In this document: positions 9,001 through 15,702 of the stretch, one piece after another
How positions within the stretch are numbered: the first letter of the stretch is position 1
Layout of the letters: each line of letters begins with the position of its first letter
From: JAWVZS01 sp964507825
GTDB taxonomy: Archaea > Thermoproteota > Nitrososphaeria > Nitrososphaerales > Nitrosopumilaceae
Assembly: GCA_964507825.1 (NCBI GenBank)
Contig: CAZDQM010000057.1
Location: forward strand, 1-38,072
Direction of reading: 5' to 3'
Length of the DNA: 38,072 bases
The notes under the pieces: model-generated
The model's input: the letters and a program-made list of their open reading frames with translations, nothing else
What the model was told of the DNA's origin: nothing
Databases searched by the model: none
Translations under genes and position numbers: made by a program

Positions 9001-9381
9001 TGGCGTCCTGTCCACAACGACTCCGACGGTGTTTCGCAGTTCGATTGACTCAGACACATCGGTGAACCATACCGGCTGATACGAGTACGTCAGGAATTGC
9101 CCGGGTTTGATTACCGTTCCGCTAGGAATCACCATGGTCTTGTTCACGGTTGTTGATATAATCTGCCATCCGCCAAGATCGACAGTGTCAGATGTCGGAT
9201 TGTGGAGTTCAATCCATTCGGAAATTGTCTTAGAGTCATCACCAGGCGGGTTTGTGTCAACCTCGTTGATTATGATATAATCGGCAAATTGCATGGTTTG
9301 AGCGTCTGCCGTACTACCTGCGGCAAAGGCTAGCAGAAGTGCCAATGACATCAGGGTGGTGATTTTCATGTTCATGTACAC
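6052..9381 (-). CDS. Large secreted protein: lamin-tail domain plus seven to eight Ig-like repeats
   Basis: 1109 residues. A signal peptide (about 1-28, ending TADAQT) is followed by a lamin-tail domain at about 31-165: ADYIIINEVDTNPPGDD, SEWIELHNP, VDLGGWQI, IKPGQFL and ESIELRN. Beta-sandwich repeats of about 110-120 residues then start with the same signature, D...Y..G..v.i.G, at about residues 183, 292, 400, 516, 640, 755 and 865, with a degenerate eighth near 985. Examples are DKDVYEPGDAVMISGR and DGDTYHPGDSVILTG. No C-terminal transmembrane helix is visible, so it may be released or held to the S-layer. GTG at 9381 has TCTAAAAT 26 bases upstream; ATGs at 9375 and 9369 are alternatives. 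Function unknown; a cell-surface structural or adhesive role is inference. Confidence 0.8.
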   Translation of the reverse strand: MYMNMKITTLMSLALLLAFAAGSTADAQTMQFADYIIINEVDTNPPGDDSKTISEWIELHNPTSDTVDLGGWQIISTTVNKTMVIPSGTVIKPGQFLTYSYQPVWFTDVSESIELRNTVGVVVDRTPRLTDLAGGLESWQRIYDALDSDSADDWTFGTPSIGSTNGRPDLKQESEPKAVSVTVDSDRSSYLFGQTAVIRGTVSERVFMEKPTFLPEQIKITISGPEYHSAVTMYPNLLLEYSTKINLRQILGVNEGIYNVTVTYGDAIDTTQFSVGNKIIEIEQSRGGILSIETDSESYLPGQTVVILASTTREIPLEGLRFSVYDPNSNVVTSGNLFPSSDVNTLGIFTDSDSAQFVTNMLISPISQVYGQYRIAGQYGDQTAEHFFTVNADIKEDVPISLNTDKDVYEPGDAVMISGRSNQHWVASLDLEIIKSTNLALGTGSHAGGGTGLKILDVVRLAGDGSFSYVFQIPSSFTSFDEYRIKISGDIGTVTKTFVIAENAKSHSVPDDPFFIFPDKGRYDVGSSAKITGMITEQIQKSGLQTEPVHLKIIAVDGADVSTVGLPTDAQTHTPGGLLADLSMTAIPDLAGRFETSFEIPHTLFNDGIYVITARYGNMTTHASFVVVDPMKIGKNEIIAFLDKQVYGLGETLQLTGTFGAQSRDNQGVTITVHKPDGDTDKFGTTIDAGKFSWSWDTPRFEVTTGLGNERVVPKSNLGVYKINLETEGNDADIFFKVSLDPERDSLNLEPLTVSTEQSTYKPGTKLVVSGHVIARIAGDEGLVIPPLVNIKVLSNKIPFAPIHESNVYPKQGGFYSSTFELPATIFLEGTYKVKATYLTKVAYTEFDVVSKFVFGGDQPVELILNLDGDTYHPGDSVILTGQPNKIVHIEKFDVSVIQSSESSITCGSFYCGTHVGPVTSIRPDPSAGFVYNYTIPLKDSLGSYEITVDAGFDTRSVTFDVVERTTWIVDKASRIADSEITITPERKVFKGIDLAPVEIFGSLLTSRGNEQGVNLHVATTNGTCIIGQDDGCIISNSTGPEDSATMVHLYGIQHLIRYTGPDAVFERFSILPAQEGSGLTLEPFHVSVIKEDQVSRFYYQVVYEPVDD

Positions 9382-9487
9382 TAAATTAAGTCCAAAACAA
9401 TCATTTTAGAACTAAATGGAGTAAAAGTTGAGCTGATAGTTAACTCATATATTCCCCGCACACGGTTAATGAATCCCCTAGTCCTTA

Positions 9488-9751
9488 TCAAGGCTTCGAA
9501 TTAGTGCCGCCGCTCGGCGCATCACAGTCGGGGCACCGATTTTTCACCAATCTAGAGCCACATTGGGCGCACAATCCTTCCCCGACGGCGCCCATGATCT
9601 GACGGCGGCGCCTTCCAACAAACACCTTGATTCCAAAATAGATCAAGAATGCAACTGCAAGGGCATATCCTATTCCAATGAACGGTGCTAGTCCGAGCAT
9701 GAATAGGATTGACGCCCCAATCAGTATGATGTCGCGCCTTTCAAAGTGCAA
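9488..9751 (-). CDS. Small two-helix membrane protein with C-terminal zinc ribbon
   Basis: 87 residues from the TTG at 9751; a longer frame from a TTG at 9805 gives 105. After HFERRD come two hydrophobic helices (IILIGASILFMLGLA and GIGYALAVAFLIYFGIKVF), a basic RRRRQ stop-transfer patch and a zinc ribbon with CAQCGSRLVK and CPDC, which would lie in the cytoplasm. I prefer 9751 because a TATA-like GATTTTTATC lies about 29 bases before it, whereas the TTG at 9805 lies inside the dispersed repeat. The partner and role are unknown. It lies 106 bases upstream of the lamin-tail gene on the same strand, but that gene has its own box. Confidence 0.6.
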   Translation of the reverse strand: MHFERRDIILIGASILFMLGLAPFIGIGYALAVAFLIYFGIKVFVGRRRRQIMGAVGEGLCAQCGSRLVKNRCPDCDAPSGGTNSKP

Positions 9752-9797
9752 TGGAAAAAATCGGATCAAATTTGATAAAAATCTATGCCATAGATTC

Positions 9798-9881
9798 GCG
9801 TACAAGATCAGGTCTACTAATGCATTATACCTGACTCAGAATATATCAGGGCATGAATCCCGAATCAGCCTGAGTGTGTAC
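9798..9881 (-). repeat. 84-bp dispersed repeat, copy A, upstream of the zinc-ribbon membrane protein gene
   Basis: Read on the minus strand this is 77 of 84 bases identical to copy B at 27521-27604, including a 45-base perfect core that starts GATTCGGGATTCATGCCCTG and ends AGTCAGGTATAATGC. It begins with GTACA and ends with TGTAC, which can pair. Two internal hairpins can also form: TCAGG(C) with (G)CCCTGA, and TCAGGT with ACCTGA. It ends about 12 bases before the TATA-like box of the gene ending at 9488. It could be a shared regulatory element, a small structured RNA gene or a short mobile repeat. Confidence 0.75.
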
Positions 9882-9987
9882 AGACCCGCCATAGTCTGCT
9901 ACCGGAGAATCACTGACACTCGTATGCCCCCGCATCATGCGGCTTTAGTGCAGAATCACGAATTACTGGACCATAACCTGACTTTTG

Positions 9988-10014
9988 ATTTTAAAAAATA
10001 AAAAATGGTGGATT
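9988..10014 (-). terminator. T-rich terminator after livK
   Basis: On the minus strand, about 25-50 bases after the livK stop, the sequence reads CCATTTTTTATTTTTTAAAA. Oligo-T runs without a strong hairpin are the usual archaeal termination signal. Confidence 0.5.
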
Positions 10015-10037
10015 ATATGTCCTAAAACAGATTGGTG

Positions 10038-11297
10038 TCAAGGAGTCATGGAATCATAGATCATGATCTCGCCGGTATCTGCACTATGTCTGCCGATGTT
10101 CTCCCATTCACCGTTGCTCACATGCCAGAGATCATAGTCGGATATGGCCAGATCTCCATACTCGTTGAAGATAATGGAGCCTATTGCGCCAACGTGATTC
10201 GCTGCAACACCAGGCAGGGCCTCAACTAGTATGTCAGTCTCGGTGGATCCAGTCTGCTCTATTGTGAGTCCAAGAACCCAAAGGGAGTCATATGCAGAAT
10301 ATGCATAGTTAGATGGTGCAGAGCCAATTACATTTTCAAGATGTGCCTTGACGCGCTCGTATGACTCATTGTCAGATGGTGCAAACTGTGTAGTTATTAG
10401 GCCCACATCAGCCACAAACTGCGCAGCTATTGGGTCGTTCGTTATGGCATCATCGTTGGATGACGCGTCTGAGCCAAACCATGTCGTTTGTGCTAGCATT
10501 TCATATTCGCTAGCAGAGTTGATCAAGTGGACTGCCTCGCTAAAGGAGATCATCAGAATGGCTATATCCTGTATGTCATGTCCTGAATCGAGATAGCTTA
10601 CTACCTTGTCATTAAGCAGACTTGCTTCACTTGAAAACACAGTTACCTCAGGCGAGTATCGGATTCCTCCATCGACTATAATGCCCATGTTTTCGGAGTT
10701 CATCTTAGATGACTCGTACAATCCATCGCCCCACACATCTGCCCTATAGATTGGAATAACCACCTCTACCCCGTAATGAGCTAACAGCCTTCCTATGACT
10801 ATTCCCTGCTGGGTGTCATCCGGTACAAGGCGGAATATCGTGTCAACCTGTGCTAGTTTGGGACTTGTGCTAGACGGCGATAATAGAATTAGGCCGTTAG
10901 AGTCCGCATAAGGCTTTATATTTCTCAGTTCTGCGCTTGACTGGGTTCCAAGAATGAAGTTGATGCCCTTGGCGTTAAGCGATTGGATCTTCTCCAGTGC
11001 AATTATCGGATCTGTCTGTGTGTCCTCAACTATGAGGTTTACGCGCCAGTCTGCATTCTGTTCTTCTAGGTACACATTAAAATCATTTGCTGCCAATTCG
11101 ACTGCAATTCTGCTGTCCTGTCCATGACTTGCAATGTCGCCCGTTGCAGGTAACATTACACCAACGTCAATGGTACGAACGTCCATCATGGTATCGTCCA
11201 TCATGGTATCGTCGCTAGGCTGTAAAACAACAGCTGCTGCAATACCGCCAGCTATTATAATCGCCGCCGCAATTGCCAAAACGATATATGTGTTCAT
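10038..11297 (-). CDS. livK: Branched-chain amino acid/amide-type ABC transporter solute-binding protein
   Basis: 419 residues from the ATG at 11297. An N-terminal hydrophobic anchor (MNTYIVLAIAAAIIIAGGIA) is followed by a periplasmic-binding-protein type 1 fold: IDVGVMLPATGDIASHGQD, ALEKIQSLNAKGINFILGTQ, NGLILLSPSSTSP, TIFRLVPDDTQQG, and YAYSAYDSLWVLG near the end. It should capture the ligand outside the membrane for the adjacent LivGFHM complex. A TATA box at 11319-11326 lies 26 bases upstream, inside the end of livM, so livK can be transcribed alone at higher level. A perfect 15-bp tandem duplication (11181-11210) encodes DTMMDDTMMD in the linker behind the anchor. Ligand cannot be read from sequence; urea or amides are alternatives to leucine-type amino acids. 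Confidence 0.85.
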   Translation of the reverse strand: MNTYIVLAIAAAIIIAGGIAAAVVLQPSDDTMMDDTMMDVRTIDVGVMLPATGDIASHGQDSRIAVELAANDFNVYLEEQNADWRVNLIVEDTQTDPIIALEKIQSLNAKGINFILGTQSSAELRNIKPYADSNGLILLSPSSTSPKLAQVDTIFRLVPDDTQQGIVIGRLLAHYGVEVVIPIYRADVWGDGLYESSKMNSENMGIIVDGGIRYSPEVTVFSSEASLLNDKVVSYLDSGHDIQDIAILMISFSEAVHLINSASEYEMLAQTTWFGSDASSNDDAITNDPIAAQFVADVGLITTQFAPSDNESYERVKAHLENVIGSAPSNYAYSAYDSLWVLGLTIEQTGSTETDILVEALPGVAANHVGAIGSIIFNEYGDLAISDYDLWHVSNGEWENIGRHSADTGEIMIYDSMTP

Positions 11298-11322
11298 TAT
11301 AAATCGGTAAAAACTAGCATAT

Positions 11323-12327
11323 TTAACTGTCTTTATAGACCGCCTTTTTTTCAGGCAACAGTCCACGCGGCTTATATATCAATACCAATATCATGATGCC
11401 GCCTAGAAGCAAATAGTCAAGCCAGATTATGTCAAACGGTAGGTACCCCTCGAAATAGTCATTATAGTATATGACAAGCTTGCGTACTCCAACAAAGAGT
11501 AGTGTTCCCACAATCACACCACGATTGTTTGCCATGCCGCCGACGATAACCATAATGAATGGTAGAAACGTCCAATTGAGACGATTGTACCCCATAGCCA
11601 CCACGCCTTCGACATATCCCGCATACAGCAGCCCCCCCACGGCCGCGATGCCTCCTGCAATCATCATTGTCTTTATCTTGATCCTCACCACATTATGGCC
11701 CAAGCTTGCAAGTGACGTTTGATCATCTCGTATGCCGCATAAAAGGCGCCGCACCGGTGATCTTGTCATTCGCGATACAAACACAAAGACCACCCCTGCA
11801 AACCCTAAAAGTATGAGTGAGGTGATCAGGAACTTGTACTCGTCAGATATAAAGACAAAGTCCGGTATTGCAACACCCAGAGTTCCCCCAACCAGCCCCT
11901 CGTAATTTGTCCCGATGATACGTATCATCTCACCAAATGCAAGGAGGACTATTGCAAGATAGTCCCCGCGTAATCGGATTGCAGGGTATGCAGATGCCGC
12001 TCCCAATCCGGCGCCCACCGCTATTGCCACAGCCAGTGTCATCCCAAATACCGCTATTGCAAGTCCCGGCTCTGATGTAATGTGCTCATTTATCTGAGAT
12101 ACAAGCTCAAAGTTATCATGTATTGGATCCGCGTCACTATTCAGAATCATCCGGTATACATGTAGCGGTAGCACCCCCATGACAATAGCTCCTGCGCCCA
12201 CCGCTAGGACCTTGCCAAAGTTAGGCAGTCCCGCGTACCCGAACTCAAGATTCAAGCTCAGGTTTATTATCAGATATATCGAGAATATCGCAATCAGATC
12301 AGCGATAAAGATTAATTCAGATGCCAC
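11323..12327 (-). CDS. livM: Branched-chain amino acid-type ABC transporter permease LivM
   Basis: 334 residues, hydrophobic throughout, with about eight to ten membrane helices. Family landmarks are LEFGYAGLPNFGKVLAVGAGA, ASAYPAIRLRGDYLAIVLLAFGEMIRII, and RMTRSPVRRLLCGIRDDQTSLASLG, the cytoplasmic coupling loop that contacts the ATPases. The GTG start at 12327 overlaps the last 11 bases of livH, so translation is probably coupled. The C terminus ends KPRGLLPEKK, as is usual for LivM. Confidence 0.88.
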   Translation of the reverse strand: MASELIFIADLIAIFSIYLIINLSLNLEFGYAGLPNFGKVLAVGAGAIVMGVLPLHVYRMILNSDADPIHDNFELVSQINEHITSEPGLAIAVFGMTLAVAIAVGAGLGAASAYPAIRLRGDYLAIVLLAFGEMIRIIGTNYEGLVGGTLGVAIPDFVFISDEYKFLITSLILLGFAGVVFVFVSRMTRSPVRRLLCGIRDDQTSLASLGHNVVRIKIKTMMIAGGIAAVGGLLYAGYVEGVVAMGYNRLNWTFLPFIMVIVGGMANNRGVIVGTLLFVGVRKLVIYYNDYFEGYLPFDIIWLDYLLLGGIMILVLIYKPRGLLPEKKAVYKDS

Positions 12328-13231
12328 TCTTCTTCTCCCTTATCTTCTGTATAATGTGGATCACCCCGTTGGGCGAGACCATCAACGTCACGATTATGAA
12401 CACGAATGGAATCAGCAGTCGATACGGTATTATCCAGTATCCAAGCAGCTGTGCAAGGACGTTTGTTCCAAGAATCTCCGTCACACCCACTATCAACCCC
12501 CCGATGATCGCGCCCCAGATGCTTGAAAAGCCGCCGACAATGCTACCTGCAAATATGGTCGGCAAGATGATTGCAGCTAGGCTCGGATCCCCCTGAAACC
12601 ACACGGACATCAGCACCCCTGCTAGGCCGCCCATGCCACCAGATATGAACCAGGAGACGCAAAATACACGCTGGGTGTTTATACCAAATACAGATGCCAG
12701 CGAAGCGTTCTCAATCGAGGCCCGGACCGCAACACCGAATTTTGTGTGGTATAAAAGCCAGTAAAGCGCGCCCGCAAGGCCAGCCACCGTACCAATCGAG
12801 CTGTACAATACGCCAGGATAGTCACCAAGGGCCCAATCAAAGCTGCGTAGTGTAAAGTCACGCGAGTCCACTTGGTATCCTTGTGATATGCTGTCTGCCA
12901 CTATGTTAAGCACGCCGATCATGAATATGTCAAATGCAAGCGTCGCAATTATCATGGCCAGATACGAGGCATTTCTCTTTTGGAGTACGCGTAATATGAA
13001 ATAGTACATAAACAGCGACACCGCTCCGGATACGACAAAGGCGGCCGGCATTGCCACATACGGTGAGAATCCATATATTTTTACAGATACAAGTGATGCA
13101 TACATTCCAAGTATGGCAAAGCTGGCATGGGCAAAGTTAGGGACACCGGTGGTCTTGTATGTCAGCGTCAGTCCTATACACAGTACAGCAATGACACATC
13201 CGTAGATTATGGCATCAGTTAGGATTATCAA
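12317..13231 (-). CDS. livH: Branched-chain amino acid-type ABC transporter permease LivH
   Basis: 304 residues with about eight membrane helices. Landmarks are LTLTYKTTGVPNFAHASFAILGMYAS at the N terminus, VRASIENASLASVFGINTQRVF as the ATPase coupling loop, and GSIVGGFSSIWGAIIGGLIVGVTEI near the end, all typical of LivH. The TTG start at 13231 overlaps the livF stop in a TTGA arrangement. It pairs with LivM to form the transmembrane channel. Confidence 0.88.
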   Translation of the reverse strand: MIILTDAIIYGCVIAVLCIGLTLTYKTTGVPNFAHASFAILGMYASLVSVKIYGFSPYVAMPAAFVVSGAVSLFMYYFILRVLQKRNASYLAMIIATLAFDIFMIGVLNIVADSISQGYQVDSRDFTLRSFDWALGDYPGVLYSSIGTVAGLAGALYWLLYHTKFGVAVRASIENASLASVFGINTQRVFCVSWFISGGMGGLAGVLMSVWFQGDPSLAAIILPTIFAGSIVGGFSSIWGAIIGGLIVGVTEILGTNVLAQLLGYWIIPYRLLIPFVFIIVTLMVSPNGVIHIIQKIREKKSGI

Positions 13232-13920
13232 TGTCCCAGCCCCAAGTACTTGGCACCAAGCGCGTCGTCCTTTAGTAACACATCTGGCTCGCCTGCAAAC
13301 TTTACCTCTCCGGATGCAAGAAGCGTCGTCGTGTCTGCAATGGCAAGTGCCGCCCTAACGTTCTGTTCCACTATAATTGTACAGTTTGACAGGCTCTCCT
13401 GTATGTGCTGTATCTTGTCCAGCACGATCTTTGAGTTTTTTGGCGACAGTGCGGCAGTAGGCTCGTCAAACATGCACACCTTGGGCCTTTTTTGTATCAT
13501 CATTGCCATGGCAAGCAGCTGGCGCTGGCCGCCCGACAGCAACGCCGCCTGAGTCTTCCTGTACTGTTCTAACATCGGAAATATCTCAAAGGCATATGCT
13601 AGGTCCGGCTTTCTAGGATGCGCCGCCATGACTAGATTTTCATATACACTTAGCTGTGCAAAGACGTTATTGCGTTGCGCCATGTATGATATCCCCATCT
13701 CAGACAGCTTATATGTCGGAACCTTTGTAATGTCGCGGTTTTCATACAGGACGTCTCCCGAGTACACCTGGCATAGACCCACTATACTACGCAATAGCGT
13801 GGACTTGCCTGATCCGTTGGCGCCTATTACCACGGTAATTCCCGCGTTGGCCTCAAAGTCAACACCGTGCAATATCTGATGCTTGTCATATCCCCCGTAC
13901 AGATTCCGTATAGTGATCAT
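13228..13920 (-). CDS. livF: Branched-chain amino acid-type ABC transporter ATPase LivF
   Basis: 230 residues. Walker A GANGSGKST lies at about 33-41, the ABC signature LSGGQRQLLAMAMM at about 128-141, and Walker B VCMFDEPTAALSP follows. The H-loop is replaced by the family's IIVEQNVRAAL. It hydrolyses ATP on the cytoplasmic face to drive uptake. The ATG at 13920 overlaps the livG stop in an ATGA tetranucleotide, showing tight operon packing. Confidence 0.9.
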   Translation of the reverse strand: MITIRNLYGGYDKHQILHGVDFEANAGITVVIGANGSGKSTLLRSIVGLCQVYSGDVLYENRDITKVPTYKLSEMGISYMAQRNNVFAQLSVYENLVMAAHPRKPDLAYAFEIFPMLEQYRKTQAALLSGGQRQLLAMAMMIQKRPKVCMFDEPTAALSPKNSKIVLDKIQHIQESLSNCTIIVEQNVRAALAIADTTTLLASGEVKFAGEPDVLLKDDALGAKYLGLGH

Positions 13921-14654
13921 TTCAGATACGATTCTATGACCACCGGATTATCTAGGATCTTTTTTGGAGTGTCCTGCGCAATTATGCGGCCCTCACTCAT
14001 TACGAACACCCAATCAGCATACTTTAGCGCAATGTCAAGGCGGTGCTCCACTATGCAAAATGTGATGTGTCTGGTAACGCAGATATTTACGATCTTGTCA
14101 AATATTTTGTGTGCAAGCTTGGGGGCAATTCCTGCAATCGGCTCGTCAAGTAACACGGTGGACGCACCGGTCATCATCGTCTTTCCCAGCTCCAACAGCT
14201 TGATCTGCCCCCCCGATATCTCATATGCCATGGACTGCTCTAGGTGGGAAATTTCAAGATCCTCCAGTATCTGGCGGGCCTTGCGTATCAGCGTTGCCTC
14301 GTCAGAGTCATACCCGCCTAGCATTGCGCGCCCAAATCGGTATCCGCTACTCTTGGATGCAAGCAATAGATTGTCAAGTACAGTAAGGGAGCCAAAGAGC
14401 CGCGGGTTCTGAAATGTCCTCATCAGGCCCTCCTCGAATCGCTCATGCATTTGAAGGTCCGTGATATCCTTAACCCCCATCATAAAGCTCCCCTGATCCG
14501 CATCATACAGTCCCGACATTGTATTGATAAGAGTCGACTTGCCGGATCCGTTGGCGCCTATCAACAGGTTTATCTTTCCAGCGCGCAGCTGAACTGTTGC
14601 GCCATCCAACGCACGCAGTCCGCCAAAGGACTTGTGTACGTTTTGTGCATGCAA
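13917..14654 (-). CDS. livG: Branched-chain amino acid-type ABC transporter ATPase LivG
   Basis: 245 residues from the TTG at 14654, which gives LHAQNVHKSFGGLRALDG, aligned with the family's usual N terminus. Walker A is GANGSGKST, the long LivG-type loop contains LMRTFQNPRLFGSLTVLDN, the signature is ISGGQIKLLELG, Walker B is VLLDEPIAGIAP and the H-loop is FCIVEHRLDIAL. An ATG at 14678 or the frame up to 14750 would add residues, but the TATA-like run AAATATTATTAT (14679-14690) lies about 30 bases before the TTG and would fall too close to those starts. It is the first gene of livG-F-H-M-K. Confidence 0.87.
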   Translation of the reverse strand: MHAQNVHKSFGGLRALDGATVQLRAGKINLLIGANGSGKSTLINTMSGLYDADQGSFMMGVKDITDLQMHERFEEGLMRTFQNPRLFGSLTVLDNLLLASKSSGYRFGRAMLGGYDSDEATLIRKARQILEDLEISHLEQSMAYEISGGQIKLLELGKTMMTGASTVLLDEPIAGIAPKLAHKIFDKIVNICVTRHITFCIVEHRLDIALKYADWVFVMSEGRIIAQDTPKKILDNPVVIESYLK

Positions 14655-14835
14655 TAAACATATCTTCCAACGGTGCATATAATAATATTTTTGACTGCCA
14701 GTCATGTAAAATGTCCACTCATCTAGTCGCGCCATGTATGATACGTACAATCCTGCAACATGTGTGGATTTATCTAGTCTTGCGCCGACCTACTTTGTCT
14801 TCTAGGATATATCCATTCCATATACGCATGCAAAG

Positions 14836-14856
14836 ATCATGATTCTGACTCATGAT
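14836..14856. promoter_or_regulatory. Inverted repeat upstream of liv operon
   Basis: ATCATGA and TCATGAT are perfect 7-base arms separated by seven bases. The same nine bases TCATGATTC also appear twice as a direct repeat. It sits about 150 bases upstream of the liv TATA box and could bind a dimeric regulator. Function is inferred from shape only. Confidence 0.3.
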
Positions 14857-14969
14857 TCCTAGTATGCATATCATTTACGTCGAGTGCCGCCGGATTCGAA
14901 TAAACCACCCATACACCCACCTGTCTGACACGGGCGCCTTGCAGGCGATTCCATGCAGAGTCATCTGCG

Positions 14970-15005
14970 CAAATAGATAAAACAGATAAAAGATTTTAGT
15001 TCGCG
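14970..15005 (-). terminator. T-rich terminator after tbp
   Basis: Directly after the tbp stop the minus strand reads AAAATCTTTTATCTGTTTTATC, with several oligo-T runs typical of archaeal termination. A small CGCCT/AGGCG hairpin follows about 60 bases after the stop. Confidence 0.5.
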
Positions 15006-15007
15006 GG

Positions 15008-15568
15008 CTAGTCATAGATCATGAGATCTTTTTCTTCTAGCAGGGCATGTAAGTTGTTGACGGATCTGTATACATCCGGCTCCTTTTTGGCCCCCGTGCA
15101 TACAAGCTTTCCCGAAGAGAACAGCAGTATTACGGTTTTCGGGTCGAGCATTCGGTGAATCAGACCGGGAAACTGTTCTGGCTCATACATGCTTCGCGGA
15201 AGCGTCCGTGCAGCCTGTTCTAGATGTATCTTTCCACCAAGATTGATTGATGCAACTATGTTTTGAATCTCCACAACTGCATCCTTCTTGACCTTGATGC
15301 CTCCCTTCCTAAGCTTTTGTACCACCGTCTTTACGGCCTTTCTTGCCATCTCCTCGGACTTGGAACCGGTGCAGACCATCTTGCCGGACGTAAAGATCAA
15401 CGTCGCGGTCTTTGGGCTCTTTAGCCGGAACACTAGGCCAGGAAATTGATCCGGATGGTACTCTACATCTGGAAAGGTACGAGTAATCTCGTTCAAATCC
15501 ATCTTCTGATCCACAGAGGCAGAAGCTACTACGTTTTCAACACTGACTATAGGTTTCGTTTGTGGCAT
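15008..15568 (-). CDS. tbp: TATA-box-binding protein TBP
   Basis: 186 residues made of two direct repeats of about 90 residues, the saddle-shaped TBP fold. Repeat 1 has IVSVENVVASASVDQKMDLN, FPGLVFRL, TATLIFTSGKMVCTGSKSEE; repeat 2 has VEIQNIVASINLGGKIHLEQ, FPGLIHRM, TVILLFSSGKLVCTGAKKE. It binds the TATA box and recruits TFB and RNA polymerase for all transcription. The ATG at 15568 is clear. Its length and the symmetric repeats match archaeal TBPs. The gene appears monocistronic, with T-rich sequence after it. Confidence 0.97.
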   Translation of the reverse strand: MPQTKPIVSVENVVASASVDQKMDLNEITRTFPDVEYHPDQFPGLVFRLKSPKTATLIFTSGKMVCTGSKSEEMARKAVKTVVQKLRKGGIKVKKDAVVEIQNIVASINLGGKIHLEQAARTLPRSMYEPEQFPGLIHRMLDPKTVILLFSSGKLVCTGAKKEPDVYRSVNNLHALLEEKDLMIYD

Positions 15569-15702
15569 GTTTTACGATTTTTTGTATATTAACTATAATA
15601 AAAGCACTCGCTAATTTTCCAGCCCAAACAGGGGTTTTTTGTGCCTGATCTTGCCCTGCAACCACTAACGAATGGTTTAATTTGCAAGTTTAGACCGCGT
15701 AG

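Larger units (their letters stand above)
14655..15007. other. 353-base non-coding stretch between livG and tbp, with palindrome and hairpin
   Basis: No credible coding frame is visible. From right to left it holds a T-rich tbp terminator (about 14970-15005), a short CGCCT-TGC-AGGCG hairpin at 14935-14947, an inverted repeat ATCATGA-7-TCATGAT at 14836-14856, and the liv TATA box at 14679-14690. Confidence 0.5.

Noticed and set aside
9803..9805. TTG at 9805 as start of the zinc-ribbon membrane protein
   Set aside because: The codon lies inside the dispersed repeat and lacks a TATA box at the right distance; the TTG at 9751 has one. It cannot be fully excluded.
9988..10014. A/T-rich run considered as an origin element
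   Set aside because: No repeated origin boxes or cdc6/orc gene are near; it fits a T-rich terminator after livK.
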